A DNA stretch of 64,000 bases from Herbidospora yilanensis. Its GTDB lineage: Bacteria > Actinomycetota > Actinomycetes > Streptosporangiales > Streptosporangiaceae. Location: positions 1 through 64,000 of the forward strand of contig NZ_BBXE01000015.1 of NCBI RefSeq assembly GCF_001570565.1, read 5' to 3'. Each line of letters opens with the position of its first letter. The stretch's first letter is position 1. A model generated the notes under the pieces. That model did not search any database. It had not been told where the DNA came from and worked only from the letters and a program-made list of their open reading frames with translations. Positions 50,700 to 58,634 of this stretch are shown here, piece by piece. The position numbers and the translations under genes were made by a program.

Positions 50700-52150
50700 G
50701 AAGGCTGCGGACGGCGGCCGACCTGGCGAAGTGGACGGGTGCCGGGCCGGTTCGGGAGCCCGGCCCAGCCCTGATCGACGAAGCCGGAGACGGACTGAAC
50801 GGCGGTAGCGTCTCGGACGGGCGCCCGGAGCCGGGCCCGGATGTGCTCTTGGCGGCCGAGACGCCGTCTCCGGCGCCCGAGGCCGCCGGTGGCACGTCGG
50901 AGAAGTCCGGCATGTTCCGGTCGTTGCGGAACCACAACTACCGGCTGTTCCTGTCCGGCAGCGTCGTCTCCAACGTCGGGACCTGGATGCAGCGCACCGC
51001 CCAGGACTGGCTCGTGCTGAGCCTGACCGGTGGGTCGGGCACGGCGCTCGGCATCACGGTGGCGCTCCAGTTCCTGCCGATCATGCTGTTCGGGATGTGG
51101 GGCGGCGTGCTGGCCGACCGGTTCCCGAAGCGGCCGCTCCTGATGACCGCTCAATCGCTGATGGCGGCCCTCGCGCTGGCCATGGGTGTGCTGACCGTCA
51201 CCGGGCACGCCGAGGTCTGGCACGTCTACGTCATGGCCTTCACGCTCGGGCTGCTGGCCTGTGTCGAGGTGCCCACCCGGCAGTCGTTCGTGGTCGAGAT
51301 GGTCGGCCGCGACGACCTGTCCAACGCCATCGCCCTCAACAGCTCCTCGTTCAACCTGGCCCGCGTGGTCGGCCCGGCCGTCGCCGGGCTCCTGATCAAC
51401 TGGCTGGGCGGCACCGGCCCGCTGTTCCTGGTCAACGCCCTCACCTTCGCCTTCACCATCGGCGGCATGCTGCTGATGCGGACGTCCGAACTGCGCACCC
51501 CCGAGCCGGTCAAACGCGGCAAGGGGCAGGCCAGGGAAGGCGTGCGATACGTGATCGGGAAGCCGGAACTGCTGCTGCCGGTCCTCATGGTCGGCTTCGT
51601 CGCGGTCTTCGCGCAGAGCTTCACCACGTCGATCGCGCTCATGGCGACCGAGGTGTTCGACGCGGGGGCGTCGGCGTTCGGGATCGGCAGCAGCGCGTTC
51701 GCCATCGGCGCGGTCGTGGGGGCGCTGCTGGCGGCCCGCCGGGTCACCCCGTCGCGGCGGATGATGGTCGCCGCGGGCGTCGCCTTCGGGGCCGCCCAGA
51801 TCGCGGCGGCGGTCACGCCGGCGTACTGGGCCTTCCTGATCGTGCTCGTCCCGGCCGGCCTGGCGATGATCACCGTGCAGACCATGGCCAACTCGACCCT
51901 GCAGCTCGGGGCCTCCAGCGAGATGCGCGGACGGGTGATGGGGATCTACGTTCTCGTCTTCACCGCCGGCGCTCCGATCGGCGCCCCGCTGATCGGGTGG
52001 ATCGCCGAACTCGCCGGGCCGAGGGTCGGGATCATGGTCTCCGGCCTGCTCAGCCTGACCGGGGTGGCGCTGGCCGTGTTGATCACCCGGCTGGTCGCGG
52101 CGCGTAGGGCCGTGGCCCTGAACCCGGCCACCGCACCGATCGCGGTCTGA
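50696..52150 (+). CDS. MFS exporter (EntS-like), coupled to MarR
   Basis: Major facilitator of the MFS_3 type, 484 aa from the coupled GTG. The conserved beginning FRSLRNHNYRLFLSGSVVSNVGTWMQ lies at about residue 73. The motif A loop is LADRFPKRPLLM. About 11-12 spans follow. The first 72 residues are Gly/Pro/Glu-rich and disordered-looking. An internal ATG at 50912, with GGAG upstream, is a credible alternative start. Overlap with the MarR stop (GTGA) argues for the upstream start. Likely a drug or siderophore exporter. Confidence 0.85.
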   Translation: MRRLRTAADLAKWTGAGPVREPGPALIDEAGDGLNGGSVSDGRPEPGPDVLLAAETPSPAPEAAGGTSEKSGMFRSLRNHNYRLFLSGSVVSNVGTWMQRTAQDWLVLSLTGGSGTALGITVALQFLPIMLFGMWGGVLADRFPKRPLLMTAQSLMAALALAMGVLTVTGHAEVWHVYVMAFTLGLLACVEVPTRQSFVVEMVGRDDLSNAIALNSSSFNLARVVGPAVAGLLINWLGGTGPLFLVNALTFAFTIGGMLLMRTSELRTPEPVKRGKGQAREGVRYVIGKPELLLPVLMVGFVAVFAQSFTTSIALMATEVFDAGASAFGIGSSAFAIGAVVGALLAARRVTPSRRMMVAAGVAFGAAQIAAAVTPAYWAFLIVLVPAGLAMITVQTMANSTLQLGASSEMRGRVMGIYVLVFTAGAPIGAPLIGWIAELAGPRVGIMVSGLLSLTGVALAVLITRLVAARRAVALNPATAPIAV

Positions 52151-52180
52151 GGATGGTCAGTGGCACCCCATGGGCTTGGC

Positions 52181-52186
52181 TAGGCT
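52181..52186 (+). promoter_or_regulatory. -10 element of a leaderless micro-gene
   Basis: TAGGCT ends exactly 7 nt before GTG at 52194, the spacing expected for leaderless transcripts. A -35 is not obvious. Confidence 0.5.
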
Positions 52187-52193
52187 CGACGGC

Positions 52194-52274
52194 GTGGACC
52201 GTCCCCGCCGCTGGCTGCTGCCGACCGTGCTCGGCCTGCTGATGCTGCTCGTCGTCGTGGGCGCGCTCGTTTGA
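52194..52274 (+). CDS. 26-residue single-span membrane peptide (leaderless)
   Basis: A tiny open frame: MDRPRRW, then the hydrophobic LLPTVLGLLMLLVVVGALV and stop. The positively charged start followed by a 19-residue hydrophobic helix is a classic single-pass micro-protein. There is no ribosome-binding site but a good leaderless -10. An in-frame ATG at 52170 would lengthen it to 34 residues. Its stop codon lies in the left copy of the 119-bp repeat. Role unknown. Confidence 0.4.
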   Translation: MDRPRRWLLPTVLGLLMLLVVVGALV

Positions 52275-52387
52275 TGGCCGCGCCTCCGGCGCGGCGGCCG
52301 GGGCGCTCAGATCCGACGCCTTCCCTCGTCGCTCCGGTTCGCTTCGCTCACCTGCGCTCCTCAGTCCAGGCGTCGGCGCGCCCCGGC
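52269..52387. repeat. 119-bp inverted repeat, left copy
   Basis: Matches the reverse complement of 53464-53583 with a single 1-nt indel (a G in the GCGGCGGGCC stretch). Internal structure: a CCGCGCC-TCC-GGCGCGG hairpin near the outer end, and CCGACGCC/GGCGTCGG arms near the inner end. The pair encloses the aldo/keto reductase gene. The element has no coding capacity. Confidence 0.95.
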
Positions 52388-52403
52388 TCACCCGTAACGG
52401 GAG

Positions 52404-52436
52404 AGGTCCGGTGCGGCGGGTCGCCGCACCGGACCT
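52404..52436. terminator. Terminator at the 3' end of the aldo/keto reductase
   Basis: A perfect 14-bp stem AGGTCCGGTGCGGC (52404-52417) with GCCGCACCGGACCT (52423-52436), 5-nt loop. It ends 4 bp before the minus-strand reductase stop. Confidence 0.85.
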
Positions 52437-52440
52437 TCCG

Positions 52441-53412
52441 CTACCAGGCGTAGGCCTCGGGGGCGGTGCCGCCGGGGCCGGGGAAGATCTCGTCGATGCG
52501 GGCCAGGGCCTTGTCGTCGAACTTGATCTCCAGGGCGCGCAGGGAGCCGTTGAGCTGGTCGGCGGTGCGGGGGCCGATGATGGGCGCCGTGACGGCCTTC
52601 TGGTGGAGGAGCCAGGCGAGGCCGGCGTTGGCCGGGTCTTCGCCCAGGTCGTCGCAGAAGGCCTCCCACTGCTCGATCTGGGGGCGGACCTTCTCCAGGC
52701 TCTGGAGCATGTCCTCGGTGGCGCTGCGGCCCTTGTCGATCTTCCTGAGTACGCCGCCGAGCAGGCCGCCGGCCAGGGGGCTCCACGGGATGACGCCCAG
52801 GCCGTAGTCCTCACAGGCCGGGAGCACCTCCAGCTCGACCGAGCGCTCCAGCAGGTGGTACTTAGACTGCTCGCTCACCAGGCCGAGGAAGTTGCGGCGG
52901 CGGGCGGTCTCCTGGGCCTTGGCGATGTGCCAGCCGGCGAAGTTCGACGAGCCGACGTAGAGGATCTTGCCCTGCTGACGCAGGACCTCCATGGCCTCCC
53001 AGAACTCCTCGAACGGGGTGTTCCGGTCGACGTGGTGGGCCTGGTAGACGTCGATGTAGTCGGTCTGCAGGCGCTTCAGCGAGGCGTCGCAGGCGCGGCG
53101 GATGTTCAGCGCCGAGAGGAACGTCTCGTTGGGCCAGTCGCCCATCGAGCCGTAGAGCTTGGTGGCGATGACGGTCTTCTCACGGCGGCCGCCGCCCTGG
53201 GCGAACCACCGGCCGATGATCTGCTCGGTGACGCCCTCTCCCTTCACCCATCCGTAGACGTTGGCGGTGTCGAAGAAGTTGATGCCCAGCTCATGGGCGC
53301 GATCCATGATCGCGAAGGAGTCCTCCTCCGACGTCTGCGGGCCGAAGTTCATCGTGCCCAGGCAGAGCTTGCTGACCTTGAGTCCGGTACGACCGAGCTG
53401 CGCGTAGTCCAT
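52441..53412 (-). CDS. Aldo/keto reductase
   Basis: NADPH-dependent oxidoreductase of the AKR superfamily, 323 aa, cytosolic. It opens MDYAQLGRTGLKVSKLCLGT. The catalytic set is visible: Asp48 and Tyr53 in FFDTANVYG, Lys85 in IATKLYG and His126/127 in YQAHHVD. Cofactor-site GPRTADQLNGSL is at the C-terminus. Related to the YghZ/voltage-channel beta-subunit group. ATG at 53412 with AAGGTGG upstream. It is a single gene enclosed by inverted repeats, and its promoter carries a MerR-type palindrome. Confidence 0.95.
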   Translation of the reverse strand: MDYAQLGRTGLKVSKLCLGTMNFGPQTSEEDSFAIMDRAHELGINFFDTANVYGWVKGEGVTEQIIGRWFAQGGGRREKTVIATKLYGSMGDWPNETFLSALNIRRACDASLKRLQTDYIDVYQAHHVDRNTPFEEFWEAMEVLRQQGKILYVGSSNFAGWHIAKAQETARRRNFLGLVSEQSKYHLLERSVELEVLPACEDYGLGVIPWSPLAGGLLGGVLRKIDKGRSATEDMLQSLEKVRPQIEQWEAFCDDLGEDPANAGLAWLLHQKAVTAPIIGPRTADQLNGSLRALEIKFDDKALARIDEIFPGPGGTAPEAYAW

Positions 53413-53428
53413 GCTTCCACCTTAGGAA

Positions 53429-53446
53429 CCTGGAGTGGACTCCAGG
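53429..53446. promoter_or_regulatory. MerR-type operator upstream of the aldo/keto reductase
   Basis: CCTGGAGT-GG-ACTCCAGG, an 18-bp palindrome apart from its centre, 17 bp upstream of the reductase ATG. The GGAGT...ACTCC form, lying between a CTGGCC -35-like and a CCTAAG -10-like hexamer on the minus strand, is that of MerR-regulated long-spacer promoters. No merR gene is in the window. Confidence 0.7.
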
Positions 53447-53463
53447 CCAGCCCTCTCACGCAC

Positions 53464-53583
53464 GCCGGGGCGCGCCGACGCCTGGACTGAGGAGCGCAGG
53501 TGAGCGAAGCGAACCGGAGCGACGAGGGAAGGCGTCGGATCTGAGCGCCCCGGCCCGCCGCGCCGGAGGCGCGGCCATCAAAC
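53464..53583. repeat. 120-bp inverted repeat, right copy
   Basis: Reverse complement of 52269-52387 with one extra base. It ends 16 bp before the start of the secreted propeller-like gene at 53600, so it could influence that gene's transcription. Confidence 0.95.
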
Positions 53584-53599
53584 AGGGCAGGATGTGTCC

Positions 53600-54598
53600 A
53601 TGGGGTGGACATTTCGGGGGTTCGGGCTCGCCTTGCTGGTCGTGGTCCTGTGGGCGGTTCCGGCGCACGCCGGCGACGACGAGCTCTTCGAGTTCACCGA
53701 TCCCCGGATCACCGAGTCGAGCGGCCTGGCCGTCTCGCCGACGCACCCGGGGATCGTCTACACCCACAACGACAGCGACGCCGGGGCCGTCTTCTACGCC
53801 GTCGACTCCTCCACGGGGCGGACCAAGGCGGCGTACACGATCGCGAACGCCGAGGCCCGCGACTGGGAGGGCATGGCGGCCTACCGTGATCCGTCGGGGC
53901 GCGGGGTGTTGTTCTTCGGCGACATCGGCGACAACCTCGATGGGGCGTGGCCGGACATCTCCGTCTACAAGGTGACCGAGCCGGCCCGGTTGCGCGGCGG
54001 GACCGTCTCGGCGGTGAGATACCGGTTCCGGTACGCCGACCAGGCGCGGAACGCCGAAGGTCTCATGGTCGACCCCCGCACGGGCCGTCTTTACGTGGTG
54101 ACCAAGGAGTTCGACGGGCGCGTCTACGCCGCCCCCAAGCAGTTGCGGACCGACCGGGTCAACGTGCTGAAGCACGTGGGATCCGCCCCGACCATGGCGA
54201 CCGACGCGGCCTTCGCGCCGGACGGGTCGAGTTTCGTGATCCGCACCTACTTCTCGGCGACCCTCTACCGGAAGATCGACGAGGAGATCTCGGGGGTGGC
54301 GATGCCCATGCTGCGGCAGGCGGAGTCGATCACCTACACGGCCGACGGGAAGTCGCTGCTGACCGGGTCGGAGGGCGAACGCAGCCCGGTCGTGCGGGTG
54401 CCGTTGCCGGAGAGCGCCGTGCCCAGCCCATCGCCCACGCCGAAGGCCGCCGACGTCCCCACCGCGAGCCCGGCGGCGCGGCCGGTGGCCTCCGAGTCGC
54501 AGGGGCCGGACACGGGGCTCATGATCGCATTGTGGCTGGGCGTGGCGGTGGGGGCGGTGGGGATCATCGTCGGCATCGCGCGCTGGGCCGGGCGATAG
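53600..54598 (+). CDS. Secreted, membrane-anchored propeller-like protein
   Basis: A 332-residue exported protein. Signal peptide MGWTFRGFGLALLVVVLWAV with AHAG cleavage. The ectodomain (residues about 27-260) has repeating strand patterns such as ITESSGLAVSPTHPGIVYTHND, VDSSTGRTKAAYTI and AEGLMVDPRTGRLYVVTKEF, suggesting a beta-propeller. A Pro/Ser-rich stalk follows, then a C-terminal membrane helix (LMIALWLGVAVGAVGIIVGIA). ATG at 53600 sits 7 nt after GCAGGA; GTG two codons upstream is less suited. Function unknown; an envelope-associated binding role is inferred. Confidence 0.8.
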   Translation: MGWTFRGFGLALLVVVLWAVPAHAGDDELFEFTDPRITESSGLAVSPTHPGIVYTHNDSDAGAVFYAVDSSTGRTKAAYTIANAEARDWEGMAAYRDPSGRGVLFFGDIGDNLDGAWPDISVYKVTEPARLRGGTVSAVRYRFRYADQARNAEGLMVDPRTGRLYVVTKEFDGRVYAAPKQLRTDRVNVLKHVGSAPTMATDAAFAPDGSSFVIRTYFSATLYRKIDEEISGVAMPMLRQAESITYTADGKSLLTGSEGERSPVVRVPLPESAVPSPSPTPKAADVPTASPAARPVASESQGPDTGLMIALWLGVAVGAVGIIVGIARWAGR

Positions 54599-54688
54599 GC
54601 CTTTTGTCAGCCACATACCGGGATACTCACCGCGAATTGAGTAGGTGCTCCATAGCGCCCACGAGGGGTTGAGCGGGATCGTTCCCGT

Positions 54689-57061
54689 ATGCACTCCGCC
54701 GGCTCTCCTGCCTGCCCCGACTGCGGCGCCCCGCTGGACGGGTCACCCCGCCGATGCCCGGCCTGCGAGCTTCCGCTCCACGGCCCGGTCGCGGCTGAGT
54801 TGTGGCAGCTCGACCTCGCCCTGAACGAACTACGGGGGCGCGAGGCCCGGCTGCTCGGCAGGAGGGCGGAGTTGCTGACCGCGCTCCGCGCCGCAGGAGA
54901 GCACCAGCCCACCGGCGGTTGGGCCGGGGGAGCCCAAACGCCGGTGGGCGGCCCGGCGCCCGCCGGTTTCCCGGGGAGCGTGCCCCCGAAGCGGGAGATG
55001 TCGCCCTCCGCAGTCCGCAACCTGCTGCTCGGCCTCGGCGGGCTGCTGCTCGTCGTCGCGGCGTTCGTGTTCACGATCGTGAGCTGGGGTTCCGTGGGGA
55101 TCGGGGGGCGGGCGGCGATTCTGGCCGGGTTCAGCGCGTTGACCTTCGCGGCGCCCTTCCTGCTGGTCAGGCGCAATCTCAAAGCGACCGCCGAGACGGT
55201 CGCGATCCTCGGGCTCGCGCTGTTCCTGCTCGACGGCTACGCCGCCTACCAGGTCTGGTTCGAGCCGAGGGTCGACTCGTTGCCGTACACGGCGGTGCTG
55301 ATCGCGCTGGCGGCGGGGTTGTTCGCGCTCTATGGCGGCTACGCCCGGTTGTCGCTCCCGGTCCCGATCGCCGTCGGGCTCGCCCAGTTCCCGCTGATCG
55401 TCTTCGTCGCCGACGAGACGGCCGCGCACGCGGCCGGGGCACTCATCCTGACCGCCGCGTTCGACGTCGCCGTCCGGGCCCGGACCCGGGGGAAGGTCGC
55501 GCTGGTCGGGCTGATCGCCACGTGGGTCATCGGCACGTACATCGCCTTCTTCCAGTCCACGGCCCATCCCGACGACCTGGCCTGGTCCTTCGCCTACGCC
55601 GTCATCCTGGCCGTGGCCGCCGCCGAGGCGGCGTTCATGGCGCGCGGGGCGAAGAAGTTCCCGCTGGTCCCGATCGTCGGGGGCGTCGTCGCGGGGGTGT
55701 GCGCGGTGCGGGCGCCGCTCGCGGTGGTCCTGCCGATCGAATGGGTCGTCCTGGTCGCCCCCGTCGCCGCCGCGATCTTCGCGCTGGGGCTGCGCGGCCA
55801 GGCCAGGACCGCGGCGCTGGTCGTCGGGGCAGTGGCGTCGATCGGGGTGGTCGCGCCGGTGGTGACCGTGCTGAGCGGGCCTCTTGAGCAGGCGCACGGG
55901 GTCGTCTGGTCCGGCGGGCTGAGCGCGGGCGCGGGGGACTATCTCGCCCGTTCGGCCTGGGCTCCGGGCGGGCCCGATCTGGTGCTGGTCGTGCTGGTCA
56001 CGGTCGCGCTGGCGCTGACCGTCAAGTGGAAGATCGTCGCGGTCGTCTCGGGCGCGGTGGCCGTCGCGTTCGTGCCGCCCGTGTTCGACCTGCCCTATCC
56101 GGTCATGATCGCGGTGTTGCTCGCGATGACCGTCGGGGCCGCCAGAGTGATGCATCCGTCGTATGCCCGGCTCGCGCTGGGGATCGGCGTGGTCGCCCTG
56201 CTGTGGGGGCTGATCAGTGAGACCGGCACGCTGGTCGTGCTCGCCGTGCTGGCGCTGATCGCGGCGTGGGTCGCGTACCGGGACGAGAAGATGCGGGTCT
56301 GGGCCGCCAACGTGGCTGTCGTGCTCGCCGGGGGGTTCGCGGTGGCGGTCTGGCTGGCGGCCGGCCAGCAGGCCCGGTTCCTGCCGTTCGTGCTGCTCGC
56401 GGTGGCCGCCTCGGCCGCGCCGTGGCGGTCTACCGAGATCGGGGGCGCGCTGGCCGGGCTGGCGGGGCTGGCTCTCGTACCGGATCTGAAGACGTTCAGT
56501 CTCGCCGCCGCCACGGCGGGGGTGATCGCCGCAGGGGTCTCGCTGCGGAAGGGGCGGGGAAAGGCCGGCTACCTCGCGACCGCGCTGCTGCTGCTCGCCT
56601 CGTGGTCGCGGCTCTACGCCGAGGACGTCACCCTCGTCGAGGCCTACACCGCGCCGTTCTCGGTGGTGCTGCTGGTGATCGGATGGTGGAAGGCGCGGGC
56701 CGGGTCGTCGTGGCGGGCCTACGGCGCGGGGTTGACGTTCACGCTGCTGCCCAGCCTGTTCGTGCTCTACGACCAGCCCGAAGGGTGGGTCAGGCCGCTG
56801 GCGCTGGGGGTCGTGGCGCTGGTGGTGCTGGTCGCCGGCTCGCTGAAGCGCCTCCAGGCTCCGGCCGTGCTCGGCGGGTTCACGCTCGCGGCGGTGGTCG
56901 TGCACGAGATCGCGCCCTGGGTGGCCGACCTGGTGCTCATGGTCCCCCGGTGGGTGCCGATGGCCGTCGGCGGGCTGTTGCTGCTGCTCGTGGGCGCGAC
57001 CTATGAGAGCCGGATCCGCGACGTCAAGCGGGTCGGCGCGGCGATCCGGGGTCTGCGGTGA
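54689..57061 (+). CDS. Large zinc-ribbon polytopic membrane protein (SCO7613 C-terminal type)
   Basis: A 790-residue membrane protein. The N-terminus has a zinc ribbon with paired CPDC and CPAC motifs (residues 9-25). A short helical segment follows (LWQLDLALNELRGREARLL), then a Gly/Pro linker. From about residue 110 to the end there are some 20 hydrophobic spans of Ala/Val/Leu-rich type. The pattern is that of actinobacterial SCO7613 C-terminal-domain proteins, whose function is unknown. The last 38 bp overlap the convergent small gene. The start ATG at 54689 has only a weak ribosome-binding site. Confidence 0.8.
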   Translation: MHSAGSPACPDCGAPLDGSPRRCPACELPLHGPVAAELWQLDLALNELRGREARLLGRRAELLTALRAAGEHQPTGGWAGGAQTPVGGPAPAGFPGSVPPKREMSPSAVRNLLLGLGGLLLVVAAFVFTIVSWGSVGIGGRAAILAGFSALTFAAPFLLVRRNLKATAETVAILGLALFLLDGYAAYQVWFEPRVDSLPYTAVLIALAAGLFALYGGYARLSLPVPIAVGLAQFPLIVFVADETAAHAAGALILTAAFDVAVRARTRGKVALVGLIATWVIGTYIAFFQSTAHPDDLAWSFAYAVILAVAAAEAAFMARGAKKFPLVPIVGGVVAGVCAVRAPLAVVLPIEWVVLVAPVAAAIFALGLRGQARTAALVVGAVASIGVVAPVVTVLSGPLEQAHGVVWSGGLSAGAGDYLARSAWAPGGPDLVLVVLVTVALALTVKWKIVAVVSGAVAVAFVPPVFDLPYPVMIAVLLAMTVGAARVMHPSYARLALGIGVVALLWGLISETGTLVVLAVLALIAAWVAYRDEKMRVWAANVAVVLAGGFAVAVWLAAGQQARFLPFVLLAVAASAAPWRSTEIGGALAGLAGLALVPDLKTFSLAAATAGVIAAGVSLRKGRGKAGYLATALLLLASWSRLYAEDVTLVEAYTAPFSVVLLVIGWWKARAGSSWRAYGAGLTFTLLPSLFVLYDQPEGWVRPLALGVVALVVLVAGSLKRLQAPAVLGGFTLAAVVVHEIAPWVADLVLMVPRWVPMAVGGLLLLLVGATYESRIRDVKRVGAAIRGLR

Positions 57062-57419
57062 AACGCTCGACGAACTCCTCGCCCCGCAACGCGCGCTCGA
57101 CCAGGGCGATCGACTCGGCCAGGGCCACGAGCCGGGGACCCTCGCGGCGGTAGACCTCCAGCACCGCCTCGACCACGTGGGGCGGCAGGTGCTCCTTCAG
57201 GTCGACGGCCGCGTCGCGGTAGCCCGCCCGCGCGCCCTCGACCTGGGCGCGCACGGTGTGGCCCGCCATGCGGGCCAGCGCGAGCGGATGGCGGCGCAGC
57301 ACCCCGTAGGCGCGGTAGTCGGGCGGCACCGCGTCGAGCAGCCAGTCGACCGCCGACGTCTGCCAGTCGGGGCTGCCCGGTGGGCGTACTTCGGGTGGCC
57401 ATCCCGGTGGAACGTACAC
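57024..57419 (-). CDS. Conserved actinobacterial protein of unknown function
   Basis: A 131-residue protein starting MYVPPGWPPEVRPPGSPDW and continuing with TSAVDWLLDAVPPDYRAYGVLRRHPLALARM and a helical, Arg/Glu-rich C-terminal half. The Pro-rich opening and following helix are a pattern I recognise as recurring in actinobacteria without an assigned role. The GTG start at 57419 is divergent from lhgO, with the palindrome between them. Its 3' end overlaps the preceding membrane-protein gene by 38 bp. Confidence 0.75.
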   Translation of the reverse strand: MYVPPGWPPEVRPPGSPDWQTSAVDWLLDAVPPDYRAYGVLRRHPLALARMAGHTVRAQVEGARAGYRDAAVDLKEHLPPHVVEAVLEVYRREGPRLVALAESIALVERALRGEEFVERFTADPGSPRRPA

Positions 57420-57422
57420 GTG

Positions 57423-57437
57423 TTCGATATTATCGAA
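57423..57437. promoter_or_regulatory. TTCGATA-T-TATCGAA palindrome between divergent genes
   Basis: A perfect 15-bp palindrome located 4 bp upstream of the ATG of lhgO and overlapping the promoter zone of the divergent small gene. Its length and symmetry suit a GntR- or IclR-type dimer. No such regulator is adjacent. Confidence 0.65.
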
Positions 57438-57440
57438 GGC

Positions 57441-58595
57441 ATGAAGATCGGCGTGGTGGGAGCCGGCATCCTCGGGCTCGCGGTGGCGCGTGAGCTGGCC
57501 TCCCGGGGCGCCGAGGTGACGGTGCTCGAAAAGGAAGACCGCGTCGCCGCCCACCAGACCGGGCACAACAGCGGGGTCGTGCACGCCGGGATCTACTACA
57601 GGCCGGGATCGCTGAAGGCGCGGTTGTGCCGCGAGGGCGTGGCGCTGCTGCGCGACTACTGCCGGGAACACCGGCTGCCCTACGACGAGGTCGGCAAGCT
57701 CGTGATCGCCTCGACGAGGGCCGAGCGGGCGGGGCTGCGCGAGATCGCGGCCAGGGCGCGGGCGAACGGCGTACCGGACGTCGCCGAGCTCGACGCCCTC
57801 GGCCTGCGCGAGATCGAACCCGACGCGGTCGGCGTCGGGGCCGTGCACTCTCCCCACACCGCCGTCGCCGACTTTCCCGCCGTCGCCCGGCACCTCGCCG
57901 CGTCGTTGGACGTACGGCTCTCGCACCCCGTCCCCGCCATCCACGAGTCGGCCACGGGTGTGGCGGCGGGCGGCCTGATCTTCGACCGCCTGGTGGTCTG
58001 CGCCGGCCTGGGCACCGACGCCCTGGCGGGCCGGGGCGAGGTGCGCATCGTCCCCTTCCGCGGTGAGTACTTCCGCCTGACCGGCACGGCGAAAGACCTG
58101 GTCAGAGGGCTGATCTATCCCGTGCCCGACCCGCGCTACCCCTTCCTCGGCGTCCACCTCACGAAACGGGTCGACGGCGAGGTGCTCGTCGGTCCCAACG
58201 CGATCATGGCCCTGGCCCTGGAGGGCTACTCGTGGCGCGACGTGCGGTTCGGCGAGCTGGCCCGCGTCCTGGCCTGGCCGGGCACCCGCAAGATGGCCCG
58301 CCGCCACTGGCTGACCGGCCTGCGCGAGCTGAACGGCTCGTTGCGGCCCTCGGCGTTCCTCGGGGCGGCCCGCCGCTACGTGCCCGCGCTCGCCGAGGGC
58401 GACCTGGTGCGGGCGGGCAGCGGGGTGCGGGCCCAGGCCGTCGGCCGCGACGGCACGCTGGTCGACGACTTCGCGATCGACCGCCACGGGCGGGTCCTGA
58501 TCGTGCGCAACGCGCCCTCCCCGGCCGCGACGTCGAGCTTCGCGATCGCCCGGCATGTGGCTGATTTGACGGCAACCTTAAGCGATTCTTCATAA
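57441..58595 (+). CDS. lhgO: L-2-hydroxyglutarate oxidase
   Basis: FAD-dependent oxidoreductase of 384 aa that removes L-2-hydroxyglutarate, giving 2-oxoglutarate. The dinucleotide-binding fold opens KIGVVGAGILGLAVARELA with a downstream acidic residue (VTVLEKEDR). The family-typical HQTGHNSGVVHAGIYYRPGSLKARLC segment and IVPFRGEYFRL are present. GVHLTKRVDGEVLVGPNAIMAL matches LhgO/L2HGDH. ATG at 57441 lies right beside the operator-like palindrome, so repression near the start is likely. Confidence 0.93.
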   Translation: MKIGVVGAGILGLAVARELASRGAEVTVLEKEDRVAAHQTGHNSGVVHAGIYYRPGSLKARLCREGVALLRDYCREHRLPYDEVGKLVIASTRAERAGLREIAARARANGVPDVAELDALGLREIEPDAVGVGAVHSPHTAVADFPAVARHLAASLDVRLSHPVPAIHESATGVAAGGLIFDRLVVCAGLGTDALAGRGEVRIVPFRGEYFRLTGTAKDLVRGLIYPVPDPRYPFLGVHLTKRVDGEVLVGPNAIMALALEGYSWRDVRFGELARVLAWPGTRKMARRHWLTGLRELNGSLRPSAFLGAARRYVPALAEGDLVRAGSGVRAQAVGRDGTLVDDFAIDRHGRVLIVRNAPSPAATSSFAIARHVADLTATLSDSS

Positions 58596-58634
58596 AGTGC
58601 TCAGGTACGCCCCCCATCGTCCGAGAAGATGCTC

